Source of the DNA: Dermatophagoides farinae
Taxonomy: Eukaryota; Arthropoda; Arachnida; Sarcoptiformes; Pyroglyphidae
DNA length: 64,000 nucleotides
NCBI RefSeq assembly: GCF_024713945.1
Contig: NC_134677.1
Span: 3,165,001 to 3,229,000 of the forward strand
Direction: 5' to 3'
Shown here one piece after another: positions 1 to 11,388 of this stretch. How positions within the stretch are numbered: the first letter of the stretch is position 1; each line of letters starts with the position of its first letter. Made by a program: the position numbers and the translations under genes. The notes beneath the pieces were generated by a model. That model made no database searches. It was not told the origin of the DNA and saw only the letters and a program-made list of their open reading frames with translations.

Positions 1-5
1 TTTAG

Positions 6-96
6 ATAACCGGAAGTGAACAGGAAGTTCTTCAGTCTAACGTGATACCCAACTACACCAAGTCCGCACCTGTATACCGAATAAAGGCCCGCGTCG
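6..96 (+). other. Possible internal coding exon fragment at window edge, unidentified
   Basis: This stretch is clearly richer in G+C than the DNA around it. It sits between an acceptor-like tttag (1-5) and a donor-like GTAAAT (97-102). Read from position 6 it is open on the plus strand and contains residues such as NYTKSAPVYRIKARV. The minus strand is also open but lacks matching splice signals. The product is not recognised, and any gene it belongs to would lie mostly left of the window. A repeat copy begins one or two bases after the putative donor, so the apparent exon edge could instead be an insertion boundary. Confidence 0.25.
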
Positions 97-97
97 G

Positions 98-307
98 TAA
101 ATCGAGTGGAATGAAAAATTGGTTTTTTTCTGTAAACAATTGTCAATCTTGTAAAATATTAGAAATGTTGTAACATCAGATACACAAAATACAAACATTT
201 TCATTTTCCATTTCGTTATAGGATATAGATATTTTTATTTGTTCATATTATTCAAGTAAACATTTGTTATGATTTTCAATATTGAAGCCATGTAGACATA
301 TGTCAAA
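98..307 (+). repeat. Dispersed repeat, copy 1 (inverted partner at 28654-28869)
   Basis: About 210 bp align with the reverse complement of 28654-28869. By eye there are roughly a dozen substitutions and two or three short indels, so identity is in the low to mid 90s percent. Shared landmarks are TAAATCGA at the left end, CTGTAAACAATTG, a long exact block around TAACATCAGATACACAAAAT, and CATGTAGACATATGTCAAA at the right end. Similarity stops sharply at both ends. No terminal inverted repeat, target-site duplication or protein was recognised, so the element class is unknown. Confidence 0.85.
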
Positions 308-1352
308 AATCAAAGTTAAAGCAGACAGGTATAAATTACTTGATTCTGTATATGATGAAAAATTTAAAAAAAATTTTGAATTTGTTTCTAAATTGGGGAA
401 ATCTCCACTTCAGATACAATCAACTTTTGGAAATCATCGATATCACTCAAAATTGAATTTTTCTCCCCATATTATTGCTAATATTGTCGTTAAATCTGTT
501 AGAGATTACGTAGAATTCTATTTGCATTAATCGGAATGCTTTAACCAGTTATTTAGTACCAGATATGGCTCAATCATATTACAAATCACAACACCACAAT
601 TGACTGATGGATTGATTGATTAAATTAGATAATGAACCAGAAGATCCACTCCTTCGGGAGTATTATAATGAAATATATAAAATAAAGTCCATCAAAAAAA
701 ACATACAATAGTTCAACAAAATTAAAAATCAATTATAAATTTCATAACAATAAATGACATGTAATTCAAAGAATTGATAATTTTATTGAACTTTTTCTCA
801 ACAATTGGAGTTTGATTTTACTTAAAAAAAATTATATGACAATTTTTGTTTTAAAAAAATTAAATTAAATTTTGATTCAATTCAAATTGATTTCCAAAAA
901 AAAAATCAAATCATTTATCCAATGATTTGAAAAACTTTAAAAAAATCAAAAAAATTCTGACAACAATTTAAATATCTGACCAAAGAATTTAAAGTAGTGC
1001 ACTGATAATTAAAATTACCTTTGATCTCCATTCTAGATTGTTTGTCAATACAATAGTTTTATTATATACAGTAGGCAAATATCAATGATTACTGAGATCA
1101 AAGAGGGCTCAACCTCCGTTTTTCCATCCAAGAATCTGTCAATACATGAGATGGCAATGTTTTCGGAAAAAGAAATCTCTCAATCCGAAACAAAAAAAAT
1201 TTCCAAGCAAATGTATTCTGTTTTCAGCTGTTTGTAATTGATGGACAACGTGGCTTTTTTTTTGGATTTTCTGATGCAACAGTTTTGACTGGAACAAGTA
1301 TTTATCACGTAATTTTTGTATATTTATTTATTCTTAACAAGTCTGATCAGAT
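308..1352. other. Intergenic, upstream of valyl-tRNA synthetase
   Basis: AT-rich DNA without a confident gene. A short plus-strand ORF can be read from an ATG at 300 to 530 (about 76 residues, Lys- and Ser-rich, no recognised domain). It starts inside the repeat and I do not call it a gene. The rest is A/T-run DNA. The promoter and 5' leader of the synthetase should lie near its right end, but no TATA box or initiator is convincing. Confidence 0.5.
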
Positions 1353-4300
1353 ATGGCCGATAATCAACCCAGTGTTAATGTTGTTGCTGGTGATCAATCA
1401 TCACAGACAACATCTCAATCAACCAAAGTGAAATCCGAAAAAGAGTTAAAGAAAGAAGCAGCTAAACAAGCCAAATTGGAAAAACTCAAAGCTAAACAAG
1501 AAAAGTTGAAAAACAAAACTGCGACCGATCAGGAAACTAGCCGTAAAGAAAAAAAGAAAAAAGAAAAGACTGTGGTCACCTATGAACGATCCATACCTAA
1601 AGGCCAGAAGAAGGATGTTCATTCTGATCCAATGCCTGATGCCTATTCACCTAAATATGTAGAAGCCATATGGTACGATTGGTGGGTGAAATCGGGATTT
1701 TTCAAACCTGAATACGGCCGTACTGATATTCTGGCACCCAACAATCCTCGTGGTCGCTTCGTCATGGTTATACCTCCGCCTAATGTGACCGGCTACCTAC
1801 ATCTTGGACATGCTTTGACCAATGCCATCGAAGACTGTCTCACCCGTTGGCATAGAATGTCAGGCCGTACGACATTGTGGAATCCAGGTTGTGATCATGC
1901 TGGCATCTCAACACAGATTGTTGTTGAGAAGAAATTATGGCGTGAACAGAAACTCACCCGTCATGATCTTGGCCGTGAGAAATTCGTGGAAGAAGTTTGG
2001 AAATGGAAAAACGAAAAAGGTGATCACATTTACGAACAATTAAAATTTCTTGGCGTCTCGGTTGACTGGGATAGGGCGGTGTTTACGATGGATCCTAAAA
2101 TGTGTCGTGCTGTAACAGAAGCCTTTGTTCGGCTCCACGAACGCAAACTAATCTACCGATCAAAACGAATGGTAAACTGGTGTTGTACGTTACGTTCAGT
2201 CATATCGGACATTGAAGTGAACCACTTAGAATTGACCGGTCGTACGTTTTTATCGGTGCCAAATTACAAGAATAAAGTCGAGTTCGGTGTATTGCATAAC
2301 TTTGCCTATCCCATCGATGAACCTGATTCAGATGGACCTAAAGAAGTAATCGTAGCAACCACTCGTATAGAGACTATGTTGGGCGATACGGCTGTCCTTG
2401 TTCATCCCAACGATGATCGTTATAAATCTCTACATGGAAAATATGTACGCCATCCTTTCGTTGATCGTAAACTTCCTATCGTATTAGATGAATACGTGGA
2501 TATCGATTTCGGTACTGGTGCTATGAAAGTCACTCCAGCTCATGATTACAACGATTACATCATCGGTGAACGTCATCAAATGCCTTTGGTTGTAATGATT
2601 ACAGACGAAGGTCTTATCGCACCTGGATTTGGCCAATTTTCCGGTATGAAACGTTTCGATTGCCGTACGGTTATCATTGATGAATTGACCAAACTTGGTT
2701 TGTACCGGGGCTGGCAAGACAACAAAATGGTTGTGCCACAATGTGATCGTTCCAAGGACATAATCGAACCAATGGTCAAATTCCAATGGTATATTGACTG
2801 TCAGGACATTGCTAAACGGGCAATCGATGTAGTTGCTACCAATCAACTACGTCTAATTCCTTCAAATCATGTCCATTTCTGGAACAGGTAAGTCGTTGAC
2901 TTTTTTTTCACAAACTTATTCTATCTTCTTATATTTGTAAGATGGATGTCGAACATTCAAGATTGGTGCATATCACGCCAGAACTGGTGGGGCCATCGTA
3001 TTCCAGTATATTTTGCCCATGTGAAAGGTCAACCACTGGACGATAGTGATGTTGAATCTCGACAACAAAAGCATTGGTTTTCCGGTCGAAATCCCGACGA
3101 AGCTCGTAGTAAGGCAGCTGTTGCCTTCAACGTAAACGAATCCGAAATTGAACTACGACAAGATGACGACGTTCTCGACACCTGGTTCTCATCAGCTCTA
3201 TTTCCATTTGCCGTGTTTGGTTGGCCAGAACAAACCAATGATCTAAAAGCGTTCTATCCAGGCCAATTGCTCGAGACTGGTCAAGATATCCTGTTTTTCT
3301 GGGTGGCTCGTATGGTCATGATGAGCTTGTTGCTTAACGACAAATTACCCTTCGAAACTGTCTACTTGCATTCGATCATTCGAGATGCACATGGCCGTAA
3401 AATGTCCAAATCGTTGGGTAACGTAATTGATCCATTAGACGTTATAAATGGCATCACATTAGAGCAATTGCATCAAACTGTACATAATTCAAATCTCAAT
3501 GAATCAGAAGTCGCTCGAGCCATAGCCGGACAGAAAGCTGACTTTCCTAACGGCATTCCAGAATGTGGTACCGATGCTTTACGGTTTGGTCTGTTGGCTT
3601 ATACTACACAAGGACGTGATATCAATTTGGACATCAAGCTTATTGAAGCATACCGAAATTTCTGTAACAAACTTTGGAATGCGATCAAATTCACATTGCT
3701 CTATCTGAAACAGGATTTCCAACCTTTGCCAGTTAAACATCCATTGACCGGTAATGAATCATTAATGGACCGATGGATATTAAGTTGTGTTACTCAGGTC
3801 ACTCAATCTATCAATATTGCTTTTGAAGAATATCGTTTCGCCGATCTAACACAGATCCTGTATGATTTTTGGCTTTACAAGTTCTGCAACACCTATCTAG
3901 AATGCATAAAACCGGTGTTCCAGGCTGAAGTGGAAAATCCTCGTGCTGCCGAAGCTGCACGTCAAACGCTATACACTGTAATGGATATTGGTCTTCGATT
4001 GTTGCACCCATTGATGCCATTCATCACCGAAGAGTTATTTCAACGATTGCCTCGTCGACCCGATTTTGATCCTATATCTTTATGCATTGCACCATATCCA
4101 ACAACCGAACAGTTCGTGTGGTCACGTGATATTTCATTAGAAGCCGACGTCGAATTCATGGAGAAAATTGTTCATAATGTTCGTTCGTTACGATCGGAAT
4201 ATAATCTGCTCAAACAGGCAAAAGTAGCCCTACATATACGTTTCGATGCAAGCAGCAGTGATCTTGAAAAACGATTACTACCGTTGTTAAGCACTATCGC

Positions 4301-4709
4301 GGTAAGTGTATTGTTTTCATTGATTATAAGTAATCATGTAATTGAATACAATTTCTGTTATACCATTTAGACGCTGAGTTATTGCACACCTGTAGAAATG
4401 TTGGATTCGAAGGAAACTTGCACACCGGCTGGTTGTGCCATCATTCCAATATCTGACCATTGTCAGGCTTACATACATCTTAAAGGTCTAGTCGATACGA
4501 TCAAAGAAACGGAACGTCTACAAACAAAGACGGAAAAGCTGAACGGTCAAATGGTCAAACTACATAAATCAATGTCTATACAAGATTATGAGACCAAGGT
4601 ACCGGTTGATGTTAAGCAATCCCACGAAGATCGTCTTAAACAATTGACTGGTGAAATTGCTAAGGTTACATTGGCTCTTGAGACCTTATCATCGATCGGA
4701 TCTGATTGA
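1353..4709 (+). CDS. VARS1: Valyl-tRNA synthetase (class I)
   Basis: Charges tRNA-Val with valine in the cytosol. Three exons: 1353-2887, 2942-4301 and 4371-4709, joined by 54 and 69 bp GT-AG introns with continuous phase, giving 1,077 residues. A Lys/Glu-rich, probably helical N-terminal extension covers about residues 25-90. The Rossmann catalytic core follows, with the class I signature HLGH at 150-153 after PPPNVTGYL. The CP1 editing insertion is recognisable from [17 protein letters not shown] and the [15 protein letters not shown] block. The second signature KMSKS is at 665-669, then the anticodon-binding domain ([16 protein letters not shown]) and a C-terminal coiled-coil arm. All key motifs are intact. 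It lacks the N-terminal glutathione-S-transferase-like domain of vertebrate cytosolic VARS1. No clear mitochondrial targeting peptide is seen. Confidence 0.97.
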
Positions 4710-4812
4710 TTTAGATGCTATAGTATAGGGAATATTATAATTCAATTGTTGTCATCTGTGTATTGATTACTTTTATATCAAATATATTCTATATGGTATT
4801 AAATTGGAATTG

Positions 4813-4818
4813 AATAAA
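4813..4818 (+). terminator. Poly(A) signal AATAAA of the valyl-tRNA synthetase gene
   Basis: An AATAAA hexamer lies 104 bases after the synthetase stop codon. Cleavage normally occurs 10-30 bases downstream, which here falls at or inside the end of the convergent ENOSF1 coding region (its stop is at 4835-4837). The two transcripts probably overlap at their 3' ends. Confidence 0.6.
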
Positions 4819-4834
4819 ATCCATTTTCATCATA

Positions 4835-6451
4835 TCATTGTAATTGTTGTTGTTCCCAGTAAGTACCGTTAGGATAATTATAAGTTTTGATAGACTCTGG
4901 TTTGATATGACAGCCATAACCTGCATGTTCGGGAACCATATAATGACCATTCAGAATTCGAGCTGGATGTTGAAAATGTTCGATTAAATGAGGTACGTAT
5001 TCTACCATTCTATTATCACGGGTTCCCGTGACTGCCACATAATCCCATATGGCAAAATGTTGTACGTATTCACAGAGACCTACGCCGCCGGCATGTGGAC
5101 ATACTGGCACGCCGTATTTAGCAGCCATCAAGATTACGGCCAAAACTTCATTGACGCCAGCCAACCGACATGAATCAATTTGGCAGTATTGCATGGCACC
5201 AGATGTTAAGAATTGTTTGAACATAACTCGATTATGACAATGTTCACCTGTAGCTACCTTGATGCCATACTGTTTTAATTGGCGAGCTATTTGCTCATGG
5301 CCAAGTATATCATCGGGACCTGGGGATACAAACACAAAGATGTCATTTTATTACTGCAACACTTTTATTACTTACTTGTTGGTTCCTCTATCCAAAGCAC
5401 ATTGAATGAAGCTAATTGTTTCACCCTTTCGATTGCTTCGGGTACATCCCATTTTTGATTTGCATCGACCATCAAAAGTTTATCGCTACCAATCTCTTCA
5501 CGAACGATACGTAATCGATGTCGATCATCATCGATGTTCTCCGAACCAACTTTCACTTTGAATCGGGTATAACCTTGGGCCAACGCTTGTCGACATAATT
5601 GACGACGTGTTTGATCATCGTATCCTGTCCATCCTACTCTGTAATTATTTTTGTTGCCCTTTGGATCATTGTTTTTGACATTGCACGATTCTCTTACTCA
5701 CCCAGTAGTATAAGCTGGATATCCTTCACGTCGAATAATATCCACTGTCAAAATAGACAAATTAACATTCTGTTGATGATCGTAGACTACACTTACCTCG
5801 TTCCTGTAATGATGATTTATTACGACTTAAAATTTCAATAGCTTCCTGTTTGGTCAACGCATCAGAACTATGAAGAAAAAAGAATGATTTGTTCTCAAAT
5901 GATAGTCTTGCTAATGTGAGATACTAACATGTATTGAAAATCAATACAATTGACCAATTGTTCTGGTTCCATATCGACTAGTAATTGCCACAAAGGTTTT
6001 GCCTGCAGTTTTGCCCATAGATCCCAAATTGCATTGACGATGGCTGCAGTGGCCAGATGTATGGCTCCTTTTTCCGGTCCTATCCACCGCAGTTGACTAT
6101 CATTGGTGAGACGTCGATGAAATTCCACCCAGCCGCCAGCGCGATTGAACACTTGATCCAAATCTGTGTTTATAACAAGCGATTTTAAAGCTAAAGCTGC
6201 GGCTAACACTACTTCAGTGCCTCGTCCAATTGTGAATGTCAAACCATGGCCTATTAAATCTTTATTGGTATGATTGACACCGATCTGGACGTAAACGCAG
6301 GAATAGTCTGGATCATTGTGCTTCAGAGTGATTTATTATAAAATGGCATTCAAATCAACAGCTAAAAACTTACCATAGCATCGGAACCATGGCCCTCTTT
6401 TGAAGAAGGAAAACGGATGTCATTGATGGATATTTTGTTGATTGTCAACAT
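4835..6451 (-). CDS. ENOSF1: Enolase-superfamily sugar-acid dehydratase, ENOSF1 type (L-fuconate dehydratase family)
   Basis: Six minus-strand exons: 6374-6451, 5929-6320, 5797-5867, 5702-5744, 5376-5638 and 4835-5319. Introns are about 50-60 bp with consistent phases. The product is 443 residues, the length I recall for human ENOSF1. Mandelate-racemase-like landmarks are present: QLRWIGPEKGAIHLATAA in the capping domain, the FKVKVG catalytic lysine strand, metal ligands in LMVDANQKWD, WIEEPTSPDD and ATGEHCHNRV, and the catalytic histidine in VCPHAGGVGLCE. The family dehydrates L-fuconate and related acid sugars using Mg2+. The start ATG at 6451 gives MLTINKISINDIRFPSS, matching the family N-terminus; an ATG just upstream is out of frame and closes quickly. 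Convergent with the synthetase, with 125 bp between stop codons. Confidence 0.95.
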
Positions 6452-8963
6452 TGTGTCATCGAAGTTATTTCTAAGGTTTGTCCTTGTCAATCAATCAACC
6501 AAAATGAACATTACTCGTTATTAGCATAGCTATGTTGTTCACTTGTTTCTTATCATTAAAGATATTGCTCTAACATATCTGAATCTTTGGTTGCTAGATT
6601 ATGAACTCGCATTATTATTCGCATTAATAATTGGTTCCATTCATTTTGTGTTTAAAAAATTGTTCATAAAAAACTTGTAGCTAACTTTTAATCTAATCTA
6701 AACTGAAATTTATTATCTTAATGTAATCTGAAACGTAGTGATAATTTCCAATTCTTTTCTATCCAATTCATTCATCATTATCATCAACTTTGTTTTATTG
6801 TCGATTATGATTATTTTTTCAATGAATGCCTAAACAAAACGCATCTTTTTCTGTCAGTTGTATTGTTAAGCATTCAACTATAACGATGATCACATATCAA
6901 CTATGTAAGCTTAAAAAAATCCTTGAACTAGAAATCTGAATCCATTCTGTATGATGAAGATGATAAAGAATTTAAAAATAGACAACCATTTTTCGATTAT
7001 TCATGAATGTGTTGTTTTATTTTAAGGATTAATCCATGTAACTATTAGAATGGTTATAAATTGATTAATCAACTTGTTTATTGTTGACGACAAACATAGA
7101 GACAGAAAAAAAACAAACAAATTTGACATTCTATATTGAAATTGAAAATAGATTCTTTCCATTGCAAATCGAAATTCTCAGTTTGGGTGTGTACGTGTGG
7201 TGTGTGTATGTTTTTTTTAAAAAATCAATTTCCAAGGAATTTTTTCCTTTCGACAATTATAATCGATGAAATAATTTTCAAACAATTATCATGATGATGA
7301 ATAATTGTTATGTTTGACGATGACGATGATGATAATAGTGATGAACATCTCAAAATATGATTTGAATATATTTGGGTGACATTGTATGATGGCAACACAC
7401 AATGATAAATGGAATGAAAAAAAAGAGAAAAAGAACCATGACATTAATCACTTTGTAGTAGATGAATTAAATGATTTGATTATAATCATTTCAAGAATGA
7501 TGATGATGAAAATTTCTAAACTAACATGTTCAGAAATTCTATCATTCATTCTTATTTATTTATGAATTGGTGTCAATGTCAATCAATGTATGTTGCCAAA
7601 ATATTTCAAATAACAAACAAAGAAGATTGAAAAAAAAAATAAAATGAATATAAATCTTTTACTGTAAATACAACACAAACATACAATAGAAATGAACAAG
7701 ATTGAGATTATCTATTCTCATTAATCGAATACATTTGTTCCCGAAATCTAAGATGGTCATCATCATCATCATCTTTTGTTGTCGATTGTCATAAAGAATG
7801 AAAAATGACAAATGTAAAATGATCTTTTCAATTAAATTTATATCTAGAAAATTGAATCAAATAAATTCAAGGAAGAGAATGATAGCCGATCCATTGTTTG
7901 GGCCATACCACATGTATTAATATACGGTATACAATATAAATGGTGCCAAAAAAAAGTAAATAATGGTTAAAAATAAGTCATCAATGTTCAACGCGATGAC
8001 ATCTTAGATAAATTTTGATAAGTTGACAATTGTAAACTTGATGAACATAATGATGAATATTATGATGAAAATCAGGAAGAACAATGAATCGTTCACGGAA
8101 CCATACAGCGTTTTCCATACATGTTTCGATAAATGAATGAAAATTTTTTCTACCATAATTTTCCGATTATTATTCAACACATAGAAAATGTTTATGGTAA
8201 TTAAATAATTGCAAAAACGCAATTTATTCAAATACTATTACATCATGAATTAAATCATTGATTTTATCCATATGGATAAATTTGTAAAACAACTAATGAG
8301 CCAAAAATGTAATTTACACATAGTTCGATTCGAATAATTAATGAATCTGATGACGTACAAGACAACATAATAATAATAATAATAGTCTGCTCAATTTGCC
8401 ATTAAACTGTATCATTTCTTTGGTAACAGAATTTTTTAATGCATCATCATCATTATCGCCGTTATTTGAATTATAATACCCGGCATACTGATCTTTAGGG
8501 TTCGTATTGTTGATACAAAAATATAATGAATTCATCAAGTTTTTGCTATGCTATAGCTGTTACTATTCATTTGGCTAGAGGATCTGTACAGATTTTAATA
8601 TGATCGCGGTATTTGAAACAAGCAACAATTCTGGCATCAGAATGACTGGGCTATATTTATGAATGTTAGTATTTGTGTGTGTGTGTGTGTTTGTGTTTCT
8701 GATATATAAATGCCAAATCTTTTCAGAATATTGTCTACTATGTCGGAATATTTTGAATGATATTTCTATAGCATTATTGGAAATTCAACACGACAGATTT
8801 CATGTTGTCGAATCATTTTATTTGACAGTGCATGGTTTTTGATATGTTTGTGTGTGTGTGTGTGTGTAAGTATATGTCAGGGCGCGAATTAAATCATAGT
8901 TTTCAATGAAAAAGAAATTCAATCTCTATCAATTTTACCATCCATTCTCATTTTTCAAAATCA
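6452..8963. other. Intergenic region between ENOSF1 and the F-box gene
   Basis: No confident gene. The two flanking genes are divergent, so both promoters should lie here. The region contains GT microsatellites (8674-8690 and 8849-8867), GAT/CAT runs (near 7315-7335 and 7760-7775) and A/T homopolymers. Short ORFs such as 8004-8231 on the minus strand are low-complexity and unsupported. Confidence 0.6.
8849..8867. repeat. (GT)n microsatellite
   Basis: An uninterrupted TG dinucleotide run about 100 bp upstream of the F-box protein start codon. A similar run lies at 8674-8690. Confidence 0.9.
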
Positions 8964-11388
8964 ATGAATAAATCAATCAATCAAACATATAAACAAACAA
9001 TGTATATTGAAGAAAAACTACGACAACAACAAATTGAATCGGAAATGTTACCGATGAAACCTCAACGGAAACCAAGCCGTAAGCAATTATTGTATCAACG
9101 ACGATCTCAAACAACACCCCATTATATGTTGGCATCATGTTCATCAAATTCAACACTTCCGACACGTTTTCCAATACGTACAATAAAATGTTTAAATTTT
9201 CATTGTTTATCCAAAGTATTTGAATATGTTGATTTTAAAGATTTGATAAATTGTCAATTAGTTTGTTCATTCTGGAATGAATGTGTTAAATTTCATTTAG
9301 CAAAACGTACATATTTTGCTTATGGTAAACAATATAATGATCTACAAAGAATGAATTATGATGATGAAAAAGAATTTCAAAACAATACCAATGATTCGAA
9401 TACACGTGATCCACTTTCATTGTCATTAAATTCATTTTATTCATGTGAAAAATGTCAAGCTATTATCAATGCAAAAATTGCCTACGATCGTGATGAATCA
9501 AATAATTATGCTGAATCAAAAAGTTCCGGTTTATCATCGACTAGTGAAAATCTAAGTTCAAGCTCAAGTCTATCGGCATCACAGACAAGTCTTACATCAT
9601 CATCAGATTCTGTCATTGATTTATTGGATCAGAATAATAATAATACTAATGGAAATTATAATGATTACCGTTGTGCTGAATGTCAGGCTATTTTTGAAGA
9701 ATTGAAAACATTTACAACAAAAACGACTAATAATAATAATAATAATAGTGATAAACAGATACGACAAAATTATTATGATCAATTTATCGATGCTATTCGT
9801 TTGAATATATTTGAACGAATTTTATCTAAATTACCGAAATTACGATTATTAAAATATGCCCAAGGTAAGCACATTTAATTTATGATAATTAAATTTTCAA
9901 GGGACGTTTTAGTGAAAAAAAATCTATTTCTAGATTATTCATTTTTAGCAATAGTGACAACACAAAACAAAAAAACCAGGAGCAATTAGATGCCAAACAT
10001 TCATTTTCGTTTTCAAGATTAATGACCCTTTAGGTTTATATAGATCGCGGAAAATGTTATATATTTTTTTTCAATTTTGTTCCCTGCCGCTTGCCAAATG
10101 GTGTTAATTTTGTATGGTAAAAAATTTTTGTTGAACAAAATCAAGCCATTTGTTATCATTTTTAATTTTATTTTTTCGACAACTTCGACAAAAGCTAACA
10201 AATGACTTCATTCATCAGTTAACGGGATTGTTTTCATTATTTTTTTATAAAAAATGTCATAATATTATGATGGATGAGGCGAAACAAAAAAAGTCAAATA
10301 ATGCATGACATACAAACATTTAATTATATATGAATATAATGTTGTATTGTTTGATATCCATTTTTTTTTTTGTTCTTTCTCTCACCATAGGGTATCGATA
10401 TGGTTTCCAACATAATTGTTTGAATGTATATGGAGTGAATCTAATATTACGAACAAATCGTCATTGTCCACATCTGACCAATATTGACCTATCCAATTGT
10501 GTTGGCCTCACCGAAGCCGATTTCTATCAATTGGCTAAATTTTATGGTCAACAATTAATTTCATTAAATGTTTCGGGATGCCGTATTGATGAAACTTGTT
10601 TACGGTTAATAATCAAATCCTGTGATAAATTACGTTATTTAAATATGGCGAATAATTTTTGTCGTCTACAAGGAACATGTTTAGAATGGATTTCTGACAA
10701 AATAGAAACTATTGTGGCCGATTATAATCAAAATGTTCGTGTTCTTGATGGCTTATTGCAAGGAAAAGGGCGAAACATTATTGAACTTGAACTAAATGTT
10801 GGCTATTGTTTTAATCCATCAATGCCATATAAAATACTAGGCAATCATTTTCAGAATTTAATTTCATTGAAAATTATATTCAAAAGTTTTGGCAAATATA
10901 AACAAGGAATTTTCATTCATTTAGCCAAGCTAAAAGAATTAGAATGTCTATATCTCATTGAGGAGATTGATGATTTTGATTCTGAAAGCTCATTGGATGA
11001 TTTTTCAGTGTTGGAAATATTAAAATCATGTGGTTCAAAGCTACGTGAACTATATTTACACGCCGCATCATCATTATTTGGTTGTCAATCATCATTAACT
11101 GATCATTCGATCAGTAAAATTGATACGTTTTGTCCATTATTGGAAGTGTTTTCAATAAAACGAGCATCAATTACTGATCAAAGTTTGAATTCAATTGCAC
11201 GCCTTAGGAATGCCTACACTGTTCAGCTGATTGATTTAGAATATATTAGCGATAAAGGCATTCGACAAATTATGACATCATTTCGTGAAAATGAAGATCA
11301 ACATAAACAAAAATTACGACAGATTTGTGGTATCGATATCGATGTTGGACATAATGGACCAAATATTGAACAAGTAAAACGAAATTAG
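8964..11388 (+). CDS. F-box and leucine-rich-repeat protein with paired CxxC insertion
   Basis: Two exons, 8964-9864 and 10391-11388, joined across a 526 bp intron (CAAG|GTAAGC ... CCATAG|GG), give 632 residues. A basic Gln-rich N-terminus precedes an F-box near residues 76-118 (FHCLSKVFEYVDFKDLINCQ, then LVCSFWNECVKF), which would recruit Skp1 of an SCF ubiquitin ligase. The C-terminal half holds irregular leucine-rich repeats (LTNIDLSNCVGLTEADFYQL, LISLNVSGC, LRYLNMANN), the usual substrate-binding part. Between them is a Ser/Asn-rich insertion with SCEKCQAII (Cys161/164) and RCAECQAIF (Cys237/240), which could bind zinc. An in-frame ATG at 9000 is an alternative start. I cannot assign a particular FBXL orthologue. 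AATAAA-like clusters occur around 12171. Confidence 0.85.

Noticed and set aside
2484-2846. Minus-strand ORF of 120 residues opposite the synthetase exon
   Set aside because: It is antisense to strongly conserved ValRS codons and has no family resemblance. It is a shadow of the real frame.
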